Of a stretch of DNA of 64,000 bases, positions 17,360 through 24,535 are shown piece after piece. The first letter of the stretch is position 1, and every line of letters begins with the position of its first letter. Source of the stretch: Nocardia sp. CY41. Its GTDB lineage: Bacteria > Actinomycetota > Actinomycetes > Mycobacteriales > Mycobacteriaceae. Both the position numbers and the translations under genes were made by a program. The stretch spans positions 1-64,000 of the forward strand of contig NZ_VUOS01000031.1 in assembly GCF_009829325.1 (NCBI RefSeq), written 5' to 3'. The notes under the pieces are model-generated. The model had not been told where the DNA came from. It saw only the letters and a list, made by a program, of their open reading frames with translations, and ran no database searches.

Positions 17360-18274
17360 CTACTCGGCCTGGTAGGAGTATCTTCGCGACGCTACCCCTT
17401 CCGTGAAACCGCAGGAACGATATACACGACGTGCCACTTCGTTGGCCGAGTCGACACTGAGATAGACACGCTCGATCGCTTCCATACGCGTGGCTTCGGC
17501 CAGTACATGCCGGGTGAGCATCGAGCCATACGATCTGCCTCGAAATTCCTCGGACACCGACAGATAGTCGAGCCGACCGAAATCGGTACCGCTGACATGG
17601 ATCCAGAGCGCGCAGCCGATCAGCCGCCCGGCCGACTCCAGGACAGCGACCCGATAACCGTCGTCCAGGTAGTCGCTGAGCCGCGCCAGCGGATCGGATG
17701 ACCAATGATGATGTCTACCGAGCATTTGCGCGACAGCGGGAAAGAGGTGGTCGCCGCTGGTCGACAGCCCGCGAATAAACCTCTCCCCGCCTGCCACTAC
17801 GCAGCCGTGTTCGGCCGCCGTAGTTTCGCAGCTCATTTCCAGCTGCGCTTCGCCGCAACGCCAGCCGGTCCGCTGCAATGCCTCTGCCAGAACGACATTG
17901 TCGTCGACGATGTAACCGACCAGTGCGCTGGATACAACCCTTTCGCGCGCAAGAAGCAGTCGCAGAGCCTGACTTGCGGTGTCGACGGTTCGCCATGACC
18001 CATGCAGCAGCGGCCCTATCAGGTAACAAACCGCATCCGTATCGGACACCAGCAATCCGGTGCAACCCACCGCTGCGCCTGCCGCGTCACACACCATGAA
18101 CAAGTGATCTTCAACTTCGTTGCCGTAGAGCGCGAGTTCGGCCAGGAGCTCCTGCTCGTCGGCGCAGCGCGGATAGCCGATGCCCTCGGCTGATACCGAC
18201 ATACTACGCTCGCATAGCTTTCCGACGAGTGGCAGGTCACCCGCCACGGCCGGACGCAGTGAAATTTCCGGCAC
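17360..18274 (-). CDS. GNAT-family N-acetyltransferase with two GNAT-like halves
   Basis: 304 aa. The C-terminal half (about 165-300) is a clear GNAT domain: LDYLSVSEEFRGRSYGSML holds the beta4 strand and the acetyl-CoA pyrophosphate loop (R-G-R-S-Y-G), and AIERVYLSVDSANEVARRVY then CGFTEG are the usual ending. The N-terminal half (LRPAVAGDLPLVGKLCERSM, about 6-25) resembles the start of a second GNAT fold but has no intact CoA loop. GTG start at 18274 with GGGAGG upstream. Acetylates a small molecule or protein N terminus; substrate unknown. It ends 25 bp from the convergent ABC operon. Confidence 0.8.
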   Translation of the reverse strand: MPEISLRPAVAGDLPLVGKLCERSMSVSAEGIGYPRCADEQELLAELALYGNEVEDHLFMVCDAAGAAVGCTGLLVSDTDAVCYLIGPLLHGSWRTVDTASQALRLLLARERVVSSALVGYIVDDNVVLAEALQRTGWRCGEAQLEMSCETTAAEHGCVVAGGERFIRGLSTSGDHLFPAVAQMLGRHHHWSSDPLARLSDYLDDGYRVAVLESAGRLIGCALWIHVSGTDFGRLDYLSVSEEFRGRSYGSMLTRHVLAEATRMEAIERVYLSVDSANEVARRVYRSCGFTEGVASRRYSYQAE

Positions 18275-18562
18275 GGTCCTGCCTCCCCTAGTAGACCACT
18301 GCTCCGCGTTTCCCTCGGCGAGGGGGACGTAACGGCTTGACGAATAGCTCGCTCGCGAAGCGGACCCGAATCTATCCGACGACGCATCACTTCAAAAGCC
18401 ATTTTGGTGACGCCACCGGAAGAGACACCACCCGGTGCACTCGGCTCTTCGGGCACCAACAGCAACCGCGCGACGATCGCGGCGCAACTCCAACCTTCTC
18501 GCTGTCGGGCAGCGCCGCACGAGACCACACGGAATGCCCGGCAGACATCTCCGGCAAATTGG

Positions 18563-18686
18563 CTGACCACTTGGCCTTCTGACCAAACCGGCGCACAGTA
18601 GTCGCATGGCGTCGCAACCTGTGGTCAACCGGTCGGTGTCGGCGGATGATTCGAGCAGGTCGCCGCGGATGTGCTCAGCGGCGAGT
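18563..18686 (+). pseudogene. Broken partial copy of the promoter and 5' end of the FadR-type gene at 19751
   Basis: About 124 bp here align with 19708-19831 at constant offset (1145, then 1146), covering the promoter/operator, the ATG (18605 matching 19751) and the first 27 codons. Identity is high (MASQPVVNRSVSAD against MALQPVVKRSVSAD). One base is missing near 18650 (GATG-ATTCGAG against GATGTGTTCGAG), shifting the frame, and similarity ends after GCGGCGAG where the DNA-binding helix would start. Only a remnant survives; no functional product is expected. The preceding stretch 18275-18562 shows no other gene. Confidence 0.85.
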
Positions 18687-18708
18687 CGTCGACAATCCCA
18701 GCCGACCC

Positions 18709-18742
18709 GACGGTGGGGCGGATTCGGCTCCGCCCCACCGTC
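18709..18742 (-). terminator. Terminator after the second GNAT gene
   Basis: A perfect 14-bp inverted repeat (18709-18722 with 18729-18742, 6-nt loop) sits 21 bp beyond the stop of the minus-strand GNAT gene at 18764. Confidence 0.8.
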
Positions 18743-18763
18743 GGTACTGTCACGCCGACGGTG

Positions 18764-19327
18764 CTAGTCGATGCCGAAAGGGGCGGCGTAACGGACCGTG
18801 CCGCGCGGCAGCGGCTGAGCAGGGTCGAGGGTCAGCGCCATCAACGCCTCATCCGGAACGTCGATGGTGAGGCCGATTCCGTGCTCGGACGCCCGGCCGA
18901 ACCCGAAGCGCGGGTAGTACGCCGGATGACCGAGCACGATGACGAAACGCTCGCCCATCCGCGACGCGGCCGCGAGCGCGGCCCGGATCGCGGCGGAACC
19001 CGCACCGGTCTTCTGGTAGTCGGGCAGCACCGCGCACGGGCCGAGGCACAGCGCGGGCGTCGTGTTCACGTGGCAGCGAGTCAGCAGTGCGAAGCCGACC
19101 GGGGTGTCGTCCGGCAGCGTGCTGACGATCGACAAGCCGTCGATCCATGCGGGGTCGTCGCGCAGTGCGCCGACCAGCTCGGCCTCGTCGGCCCGCTCGA
19201 ACGCCGCGACGTTGATCTCGTGGATCGCGGGAATATCGGCAGCGGTTTCGGCGCGCACGCGCCAATCGATGGTGGAACTCAACTCGGATTCTCCGTGTTC
19301 ATGATGGTCGGGACCGGTCACGGACAC
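18764..19327 (-). CDS. GNAT-family N-acetyltransferase, YhbS type
   Basis: 187 aa from the GTG at 19327. The GNAT core is complete: RAETAADIPAIHEINVAAF at the start, LGPCAVLPDYQKTGAGSAAI (beta4 and the Q-x-x-G-x-G CoA loop), VIVLGHPAYYPRFGFGRAS, and a YhbS-like end with F-x-x-G in place of a longer domain. Proteins of this group acetylate unknown small molecules or tRNA-linked substrates. A TTG at 19282 with GGAGAA upstream is a real alternative start and would remove 15 residues that look poorly conserved (MSVTGPDHHEHGESE). A strong hairpin follows the stop. Confidence 0.85.
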   Translation of the reverse strand: MSVTGPDHHEHGESELSSTIDWRVRAETAADIPAIHEINVAAFERADEAELVGALRDDPAWIDGLSIVSTLPDDTPVGFALLTRCHVNTTPALCLGPCAVLPDYQKTGAGSAAIRAALAAASRMGERFVIVLGHPAYYPRFGFGRASEHGIGLTIDVPDEALMALTLDPAQPLPRGTVRYAAPFGID

Positions 19328-19384
19328 AGCACCACCGTCACGCGAGCCGGAAGGCCCGCAACACGAACGCCGGACGAAGAGGGA

Positions 19385-19453
19385 TCAGACCGGGACCCGG
19401 GACGTTGGGACAGTCCGGGCGTCGCGTGTGACGGCGGTCTTCGGCGCGGTCAT
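19385..19453 (-). CDS. Possible 22-residue leader peptide upstream of the GNAT gene
   Basis: ATG at 19453 is preceded by AGGAGG about 8 nt upstream, the best RBS in this gap. The frame encodes MTAPKTAVTRDARTVPTSRV and ends two residues later at 19385, 58 bp before the GNAT start and in the same direction. It may be an upstream ORF that tunes GNAT expression, or chance. The rest of 19328-19700 shows no gene. Confidence 0.25.
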   Translation of the reverse strand: MTAPKTAVTRDARTVPTSRVPV

Positions 19454-19703
19454 CCCGCCCCACCTCCTCGGCAATGCTTTCCCACCTCGAATACGGACGA
19501 GCGGATGTTAACTCCCCGACGGCAAGCGGGCCACCGAATTAGAGCTACGGACCCGGCGCCTGTCGGCGCAGCGTTCCGAACGGGTCCGATGAGTGCCGTG
19601 TCGCCGCTCCGGTCAGAACCGGCGCTCGGCGGGGCGGAAGATATCGCTCAGCCTGTCGTAGGCGTCGCGCAATGGCCGTCGAGGACAGCGATGCTGCCGC
19701 AAC

Positions 19704-19714
19704 TGGTCTGACCA
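19704..19714. promoter_or_regulatory. FadR/GntR-type operator TGGTCTGACCA
   Basis: An 11-bp perfect palindrome TGGTC-T-GACCA, followed by further GACC/GACCA elements at 19718 and 19726, lies about 37-47 bp upstream of the FadR-type gene. TGGTCNGACCA-like dyads are classic targets of FadR-subfamily GntR regulators, so auto-regulation is likely. The remnant copy at 18563 has a damaged version. Confidence 0.65.
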
Positions 19715-19750
19715 CTTGACCTCCTGACCAAATCGGCGCACAGTGGACGC

Positions 19751-20488
19751 ATGGCGTTGCAACCTGTGGTCAAGCGGTCGGTATCGGCGGATGTGTTCGA
19801 GCAGATCGCCGCGGATGTGCTCAGCGGCGAGTTGGCGCCCGGGGCGACCTTGCCCAGCGAGCGGCAGTTGGCGGAGGCGCTCGGGGTGTCCCGGCCCGCG
19901 GTGCGGGAGGCGCTACAGCGGCTGGCCGCGGCCGGGCTGGTATCCGTGCGGCAGGGAGACGCGACCACCGTGCTGGACTATCGCCGCGGCGCGGGGCTCG
20001 AGGTGCTGCCCAGGTTACTGGTGCAGGCAGGGGAACTGGACCCCGCGGTCGCTCGCAGCATTCTGGAGGCCCGCCTGCACAACGGGCCGAAGGTGGCGGA
20101 GTTGGCCGCGCGGCGGGTAGGCGCGATCGGCGCCGACGGGGTTCGTCCCCTGCTGAAGGCATCCGTCGAAGCGCTTGCCGCCGAGCAGGACCCGATCGCG
20201 CAGCAGCGGCACGCGATGGAGTTCTGGGATCACGTCGTGGACGCGGCCGACTCGATCGTGTTCCGGCTGATGTTCAACATGTTGCGCGCCGCCTATGAAC
20301 CGGCGCTCGCGGCGCTGGCCCCGATCATGTCCGCCGAGGTGGGCAACATCGAGGCATACCGCGAACTGGCCGCCGCCATCGCGGCGGGCCGGCCGCAGAA
20401 GGCCGCCACCAGCGCTCGGGCGCTGCTCGAGCCGGCGACCACCGCCCTGATCGAGGTTCTCGGCGGACCCCCGGTCACGCACAGCTAG
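19751..20488 (+). CDS. GntR-family regulator, FadR subfamily
   Basis: 245 aa. The winged helix is at about 8-75: LSGELAPGATLPSERQLAEA and LGVSRPAVREALQRLAAAGL are diagnostic of GntR proteins. The rest is an all-helical FCD/FadR-type ligand domain (about 90-235) with a plausible metal/ligand His in MEFWDHVVDAAD. FadR-type proteins respond to acyl-CoA or small organic acids. It precedes a fatty-acid hydroxylase-like gene by 8 bp, so it probably controls lipid modification and itself, through the palindrome at 19704. Confidence 0.9.
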   Translation: MALQPVVKRSVSADVFEQIAADVLSGELAPGATLPSERQLAEALGVSRPAVREALQRLAAAGLVSVRQGDATTVLDYRRGAGLEVLPRLLVQAGELDPAVARSILEARLHNGPKVAELAARRVGAIGADGVRPLLKASVEALAAEQDPIAQQRHAMEFWDHVVDAADSIVFRLMFNMLRAAYEPALAALAPIMSAEVGNIEAYRELAAAIAAGRPQKAATSARALLEPATTALIEVLGGPPVTHS

Positions 20489-20496
20489 GAACGAAC

Positions 20497-21213
20497 ATGA
20501 CGAAATCCAAAGCATCCGAACGGGCCTCGGTCGAGGCGGACGCGCGGGCGCGGGTGCGCAGGGACGAGCGGGCGTTGCGTCGCGGGCTCACCCTTGGCCA
20601 GGCATTCGCGGAATTCGTCCGGCATCCGTCGCCGTGGATGATCGGGACCACGCTGGCAGGCGCGCTGATCGCCCGCGTGGTCGTCGGCGACTGGCAGATG
20701 ACCGACCTACTGGTTCCCGCCGTGATGCTGGCGGTCTTCCCGGTCTTCGAGTGGATCGTGCACGTCACCGTGCTGCATTGGAAACCACGGCGGCTCGGCC
20801 CGCTCGCGCTCGACAGCGAACTGGCCCGCAAGCACCGCGAGCATCACGTCGATCCGCGCGACATCCCGCTGATCTTCATCCCGACGAGAACCCTGGCGGT
20901 GCTGGTCGTGGTGTTGATCGCGCTGGCGGCGTTCGCCTTCCCCCGCCCGGGCCTCGGCCTGACCTTCCTGATCACCATCACGCTGCTCGGCCTCGGCTAC
21001 GAGTGGACGCACTACCTGATCCACACCGACTACAAGCCGAAAGGCTCGCTCTACCGCGCGGTTTGGCGCAATCACCGCCATCACCACTACAAGAACGAGC
21101 ATTACTGGTTCACGGTCACCAGCTCCGGCACCGCCGACCGCCTCTTCGGCACCTACCCCGACCCGGCCACGACCGAGACCTCACCTACCGCACGCAACCT
21201 GCATTCGGCTTGA
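20497..21213 (+). CDS. Fatty-acid hydroxylase/sterol desaturase-family membrane enzyme
   Basis: 238 aa integral membrane protein. The di-iron histidine boxes are present: HREHH (about 112-116), HYLIH (about 171-175) and HRHHHYKNEHYW (about 192-203), with four hydrophobic segments between about 44 and 170. The family uses O2 and electrons to hydroxylate or desaturate lipids such as fatty acids, sterols or carotenoids. A charged N terminus (about 1-30) is cytosolic. It lies 8 bp after the FadR-type regulator, which fits a lipid substrate; the exact one is unknown. Confidence 0.88.
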   Translation: MTKSKASERASVEADARARVRRDERALRRGLTLGQAFAEFVRHPSPWMIGTTLAGALIARVVVGDWQMTDLLVPAVMLAVFPVFEWIVHVTVLHWKPRRLGPLALDSELARKHREHHVDPRDIPLIFIPTRTLAVLVVVLIALAAFAFPRPGLGLTFLITITLLGLGYEWTHYLIHTDYKPKGSLYRAVWRNHRHHHYKNEHYWFTVTSSGTADRLFGTYPDPATTETSPTARNLHSA

Positions 21214-21222
21214 TCCGAGCAG

Positions 21223-21253
21223 GTGCCGCCCCGCGACGTCAGCGGGGCGGCAC
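21223..21253 (+). terminator. Terminator after the hydroxylase gene
   Basis: A perfect 12-bp GC-rich stem (21223-21234 with 21242-21253, 7-nt loop) begins 9 bp after the stop codon. Confidence 0.8.
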
Positions 21254-21779
21254 TGGTGCGCATGACCTCCTCCGCACCACCCGTTCCAGGTATTCGGACC
21301 TCTCCGACCACGGTCCCGCGACGACTCCACCAGACGGGCACGACCAACGGCTCCGACCGTCGCAGGCGGCATGCCACGATGCCGACGGCAGCGGGTTCCA
21401 GCGACGGCTGTCCCCCGCGCCGCTCAGCGAACCGAGTGGTGCTTCCAGATCTCCGGCGACCCGCGCGCGGCATCGCGCTGGACCGAGTTGCCCCGGCGTG
21501 GCGGTTTCGCGGCAATGGCCCATTCACAATCGCATTCGATCCCTCGGCAAGCTCCCAAACGTCCCGGCGTACGGGTTCACAACACGAAGCGGAGTGCGCG
21601 CGATCGCCACGGGTCGAGTTGCTAGGCGGTCGGTGAGCTGCCGGTCGTGTCGCCCGAGCCCGGCTCGCCCTGCAGACGGGCGGTCCCGGCTTTGCGTCCG
21701 GCTGCGACGTCGGGCGAATCCCGCAGCGAGTACACAATGGCGCGCCGCCGCATACGGACCGGCGGTAGCAGGCCGACTC
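21254..21779. other. Intergenic region, no gene recognised
   Basis: About 525 bp between the hydroxylase terminator and the 3' end of the TetR gene. Open frames on both strands have irregular composition, no convincing RBS and no family features. It may hold decayed sequence. Confidence 0.5.
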
Positions 21780-22337
21780 TCATGGCGTTGCGAGCAGACG
21801 CTCCGCGATGGTGCGGGCACGAGAGGCCGCGTCCGGAGTCCCCTCGCGGACGGCGGTGACGATCGCTCCGTCGACCAGCAGCGCGAGTTCGGCGGCCAGT
21901 TCCGCGGCGTCGGATCTCCCCGCCTCGATGAGCAGTTCGCTCAGGTACTCGATCACGCGGCGTTTGTGCCGATCGGCGACCTGATGCGCCGCGCTGCCGC
22001 GATCGGCGACCTCGACCATGGTGTTGATGAACGCGCAGCCGCGAAAGTCCTTGCGGGCGAAACGGTCGGCCAGGGCGTCGAAGACCGCGAGCGGCCGGGC
22101 GGCCGGGTCCCCGGTCTTCGCCTCGACCGATTCCCGCAACCAGCTCAGCCACCGGCGGTCCCGATCCCCCAGCACCGCGACGACCAGGTCGTCCTTGCTC
22201 GCGAAGTGGCGGTAGAAGGAGGCGCGTCCCACGCCGGACTCCTGAAGCAGGCGATCGATGCCGACGGCGCGAATTCCTTCGGCGTAGAACAGCTCTTCCG
22301 CGGTGTTGAGCAAACGCTGTTTGGCCTGGGTTGGCAT
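21780..22337 (-). CDS. TetR-family repressor
   Basis: 185 aa. N-terminal HTH: RLLNTAEELFYAEGIRAVGI then SGVGRASFYRHFASKDDLVV (about 34-53), typical of the AcrR/YxaF-like group. The C-terminal half (EYLSELLIEAGRSDAAELAA onward) is a helical ligand-binding and dimer domain, with CAFINTMVEVAD at about 101-112 in the usual YxaF-like position. It is divergent from an AhpD-like gene with three operator-like elements between them (22357-22432). It probably represses that gene and itself until a small ligand or oxidant is present. Confidence 0.9.
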   Translation of the reverse strand: MPTQAKQRLLNTAEELFYAEGIRAVGIDRLLQESGVGRASFYRHFASKDDLVVAVLGDRDRRWLSWLRESVEAKTGDPAARPLAVFDALADRFARKDFRGCAFINTMVEVADRGSAAHQVADRHKRRVIEYLSELLIEAGRSDAAELAAELALLVDGAIVTAVREGTPDAASRARTIAERLLATP

Positions 22338-22356
22338 GACGCAACGGTAGCAGAAC

Positions 22357-22432
22357 GGAACCAGTCAGTACCATCACACTTGACCAAAACAGAACCACTC
22401 AGTACCGTCTTAGTTCGGAACCGATCGGTACC
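22357..22432. promoter_or_regulatory. Three copies of a 16-bp TetR operator
   Basis: GGAACCAGTCAGTACC (22357-22372), AGAACCACTCAGTACC (22391-22406) and GGAACCGATCGGTACC (22417-22432) share the pattern rGAACCnnTCnGTACC. The third is a near-perfect palindrome around GATC. All lie between the divergent TetR and AhpD-like genes and would cover both promoters. Confidence 0.75.
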
Positions 22433-22456
22433 GTTTTGTCCGAGCTGGAGGCTTCG

Positions 22457-23203
22457 ATGTCCCGCCTGCCCCTTATATCTCCCGACTCCGCCGATGCCGA
22501 GCAGGCAGACCTGCTCGGCGAGGTACAGCGCCGGCTGGGCCGGGTCCCGAATCTCTACGCCGCCATGGCGAACAGCCCCGCCACCCTGCGGGGATACCTG
22601 GACCTGCGCGACGCGCTCACCGAAGGAAAGCTTTCGGCCCGCGTCCGCGAACAGCTCGCCCTGCTGGTCGCAGGCGAAAACGGTTGCGACTACTGCACCG
22701 CCGCGCACACCATGCGCGCCGGGCGAATGGGCATCACCGAGCAGGCGATCGCCGACACCCTCGCGGCACGCGCCGACGACCCGCACGCCGACGCGATCCT
22801 GCACGTCGCCCGGGACATACTCCGCTCCCGCGGCCGGATCGACGATGCCGTACTCGCCTCGGCGCGCTCTCGCGGGGTGAGCGACGCCGAACTCGGCGAG
22901 ATCGTGGGCCACGTCGCGCTGAACGTCCTGTCCAATTACTTCAACCACGTCGCCGAGCCGGAACTCGACTTCCCGCCGGTGGCGCCGGCGAAAGGCGCCG
23001 GAATGGAAGCGAAATGGCGGCCCGCGAGCAAGGTCGTGCTGGCCGAGGGCTACTCGCTGCTGGACCGCGAGGGGCGGACCGCACGCACCGTCGATGACGT
23101 CTCGATCGCGATCGAGGGTGGTTTCCTGCACGTCAAGGTGTCCGACTCCGCCGACGTACAGGTGGTCTCGGCGCCCGCCGTCGCGCTGGCGACCTACCGC
23201 TGA
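22457..23203 (+). CDS. AhpD-like / carboxymuconolactone decarboxylase-family protein with C-terminal extension
   Basis: 248 aa from the ATG at 22457, which has CTGGAGG 6 nt upstream. Residues about 30-175 form a CMD/AhpD domain with the redox motif ENGCDYCTAAHT (Cys-x-x-Cys plus His), as in peroxidase partners that recycle thiols. After NYFNHVAEPELDFPPV the usual domain ends, yet about 60 more residues follow (ASKVVLAEGYSLLDREGRTA, ending PAVALATYR) that I do not recognise. Control by the divergent TetR gene is likely. Probable role: thiol-based detoxification of peroxides or electrophiles. Confidence 0.85.
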   Translation: MSRLPLISPDSADAEQADLLGEVQRRLGRVPNLYAAMANSPATLRGYLDLRDALTEGKLSARVREQLALLVAGENGCDYCTAAHTMRAGRMGITEQAIADTLAARADDPHADAILHVARDILRSRGRIDDAVLASARSRGVSDAELGEIVGHVALNVLSNYFNHVAEPELDFPPVAPAKGAGMEAKWRPASKVVLAEGYSLLDREGRTARTVDDVSIAIEGGFLHVKVSDSADVQVVSAPAVALATYR

Positions 23204-23216
23204 TCCCGTTTCACCC

Positions 23217-23250
23217 AGCCCGGTCCGCGAATCCTGTCGCGGCCGGGCTT
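23217..23250 (+). terminator. Rho-independent terminator after the AhpD-like gene
   Basis: A GC-rich stem (23217-23230 with 23237-23249, one bulged base) runs straight into TTTCTT, starting 13 bp after the stop codon. Confidence 0.85.
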
Positions 23251-23278
23251 TCTTCTGCGCAGGGACTTGACAGTCATA

Positions 23279-23298
23279 TACCCTAGGGGGGTAGGGTA
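23279..23298 (+). promoter_or_regulatory. CsoR-like copper operator in the promoter of the copper operon
   Basis: TACCCTA (23279-23285) and TAGGGTA (23292-23298) form a perfect 7-bp inverted repeat around six Gs. G/C-rich dyads of this kind are typical CsoR operators, which control copper export genes in actinobacteria. TTGACA at 23267-23272 is a good -35 element directly upstream, so bound repressor would block transcription. No csoR gene is present in the window. Confidence 0.75.
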
Positions 23299-23336
23299 GA
23301 ATTGTATTCGGGAACAACCGCAGGAGGACATCGACC

Positions 23337-23543
23337 ATGAGCACAACCACCGTGACCGTCACCGGCATGACCTGCGGCGGCTGCGCCGCCTCGGTCCGCA
23401 CCGAGATCGGCCGCCTCGACGGCGTCGGATCCGTCGCCGTCGATCTCGGCGACGGACTGGTGACCGTCGAGAGCGCGAGCCCGATCGAGCGCGCGGAACT
23501 CGCCGCCGCCGTGGCCCGAGCCGGCTATGCCGTCGCCGACTGA
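23337..23543 (+). CDS. copZ: Copper chaperone (CopZ-like heavy-metal-associated domain)
   Basis: 68 aa, a single HMA domain. The metal site is GMTCGGCAASV (Cys13 and Cys16), and the rest follows the ferredoxin-like fold (beta-alpha-beta-beta-alpha-beta) ending ARAGYAVAD. It is thought to carry Cu(I) to the CopA ATPase two genes downstream. AGGAGG precedes the ATG, and the CsoR-like operator lies 39 bp upstream. Its length fits the family. Confidence 0.93.
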   Translation: MSTTTVTVTGMTCGGCAASVRTEIGRLDGVGSVAVDLGDGLVTVESASPIERAELAAAVARAGYAVAD

Positions 23544-23559
23544 CGGACGGAGCACTGCG

Positions 23560-24498
23560 ATGAACGCATCCATCAAATTCGGCGGCTTCGCCCTCGGCCT
23601 CGCCGCCGTCTTCGGAATCGCCCTCGCGGCCGGTGCCGTGATCGGGCCGGAGCCCGGCGAACCCGCCGCCCACGACGCGAAAGCGCACGACGCAGACTCG
23701 GTCGAGGCCGACGCACTACCAGCAGGAATGATGGCCACCGACCGCGGCTACACCCTGCGGCTGGACACCGCCCAGACCACCGCCGCGGCGAACGTACCGT
23801 TGCGCTTCACGATCCTCGACCGCGACGGGAAGCCCGTCACCCGGTACGTGCGCAGCCACGACAAGGACTTGCACTTGATCGTCGTGCGCCGTGACATGGT
23901 CGCCTTCCAGCACGTGCACCCGGCGCTCGACGGCAACGGAACGTGGAGCGTCCCGCTCGACCTCACCCGCGCCGGTGACTACCGGGTGTTCGCCGACTTC
24001 ACCCCGGAGGGCGGCGCCGGGCTGACGCTCGGCGCGGACCTACGGGTGGCGGGCCGCTACGACCCCCAGCAGTTGCCTGCGGCGACCTCCACCGCGAACG
24101 TCGGCGACTACACCGTCACGCTGGACGGCACGGTGGTCCCCGGCCGGGCCTCGAAGGTGACCCTGTCGGTCAGCCGGGCGGGCAAGCCGGTGACGGATCT
24201 GCAGCCCTACCTCGGGGCCTACGGCCACCTGGTGGCCCTGCGCGCCGCCGACCTGGGCTATCTGCACGTCCATCCGGAAGGCCACCCCGGCGACGGCGTG
24301 ACCGCGGCCGGACCGGGCATCACCTTCGCCGTCACGGCGCCGAGCGCGGGCGACTACCGCCTGTTCCTCGACTTCCAGCACGAGGGCGTGGTCCGCACCG
24401 CCGAATTCACCCTGACCGTCGCGCCGGGTACCCCCGCCGTAGACGCCTCGAACCAACAAGAACACACTGGTCAGCAGCCGGACGGCCACGCGCACTGA
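23560..24498 (+). CDS. Secreted, membrane-anchored His-rich protein of the copper operon
   Basis: 312 aa. An N-terminal membrane segment (about 6-28) is followed by a His/Asp-rich linker (AAHDAKAHDADSVEAD). Two similar beta-rich halves follow, each with a His motif: FQHVHPAL in the first and YLHVHPEGHPGDGV in the second. The C terminus is again His-rich (QQEHTGQQPDGHAH). Gene order between CopZ and CopA suggests an extracytoplasmic copper-binding or copper-tolerance protein. I know this arrangement from annotated Mycobacteriales operons but not a biochemical function. Two-domain duplication is inferred from the repeated motif and the GDYRVFADFTPEG / GDYRLFLDFQHEG pair. Confidence 0.8.
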   Translation: MNASIKFGGFALGLAAVFGIALAAGAVIGPEPGEPAAHDAKAHDADSVEADALPAGMMATDRGYTLRLDTAQTTAAANVPLRFTILDRDGKPVTRYVRSHDKDLHLIVVRRDMVAFQHVHPALDGNGTWSVPLDLTRAGDYRVFADFTPEGGAGLTLGADLRVAGRYDPQQLPAATSTANVGDYTVTLDGTVVPGRASKVTLSVSRAGKPVTDLQPYLGAYGHLVALRAADLGYLHVHPEGHPGDGVTAAGPGITFAVTAPSAGDYRLFLDFQHEGVVRTAEFTLTVAPGTPAVDASNQQEHTGQQPDGHAH

Positions 24499-24535
24499 CC
24501 CGACGACCGTCCGCGCACAGAACGGAGCAACCACG

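Noticed and set aside
21254..21779. Candidate genes of 90-190 codons in the gap after the hydroxylase gene
   Set aside because: No RBS, uneven composition, no family resemblance on either strand.
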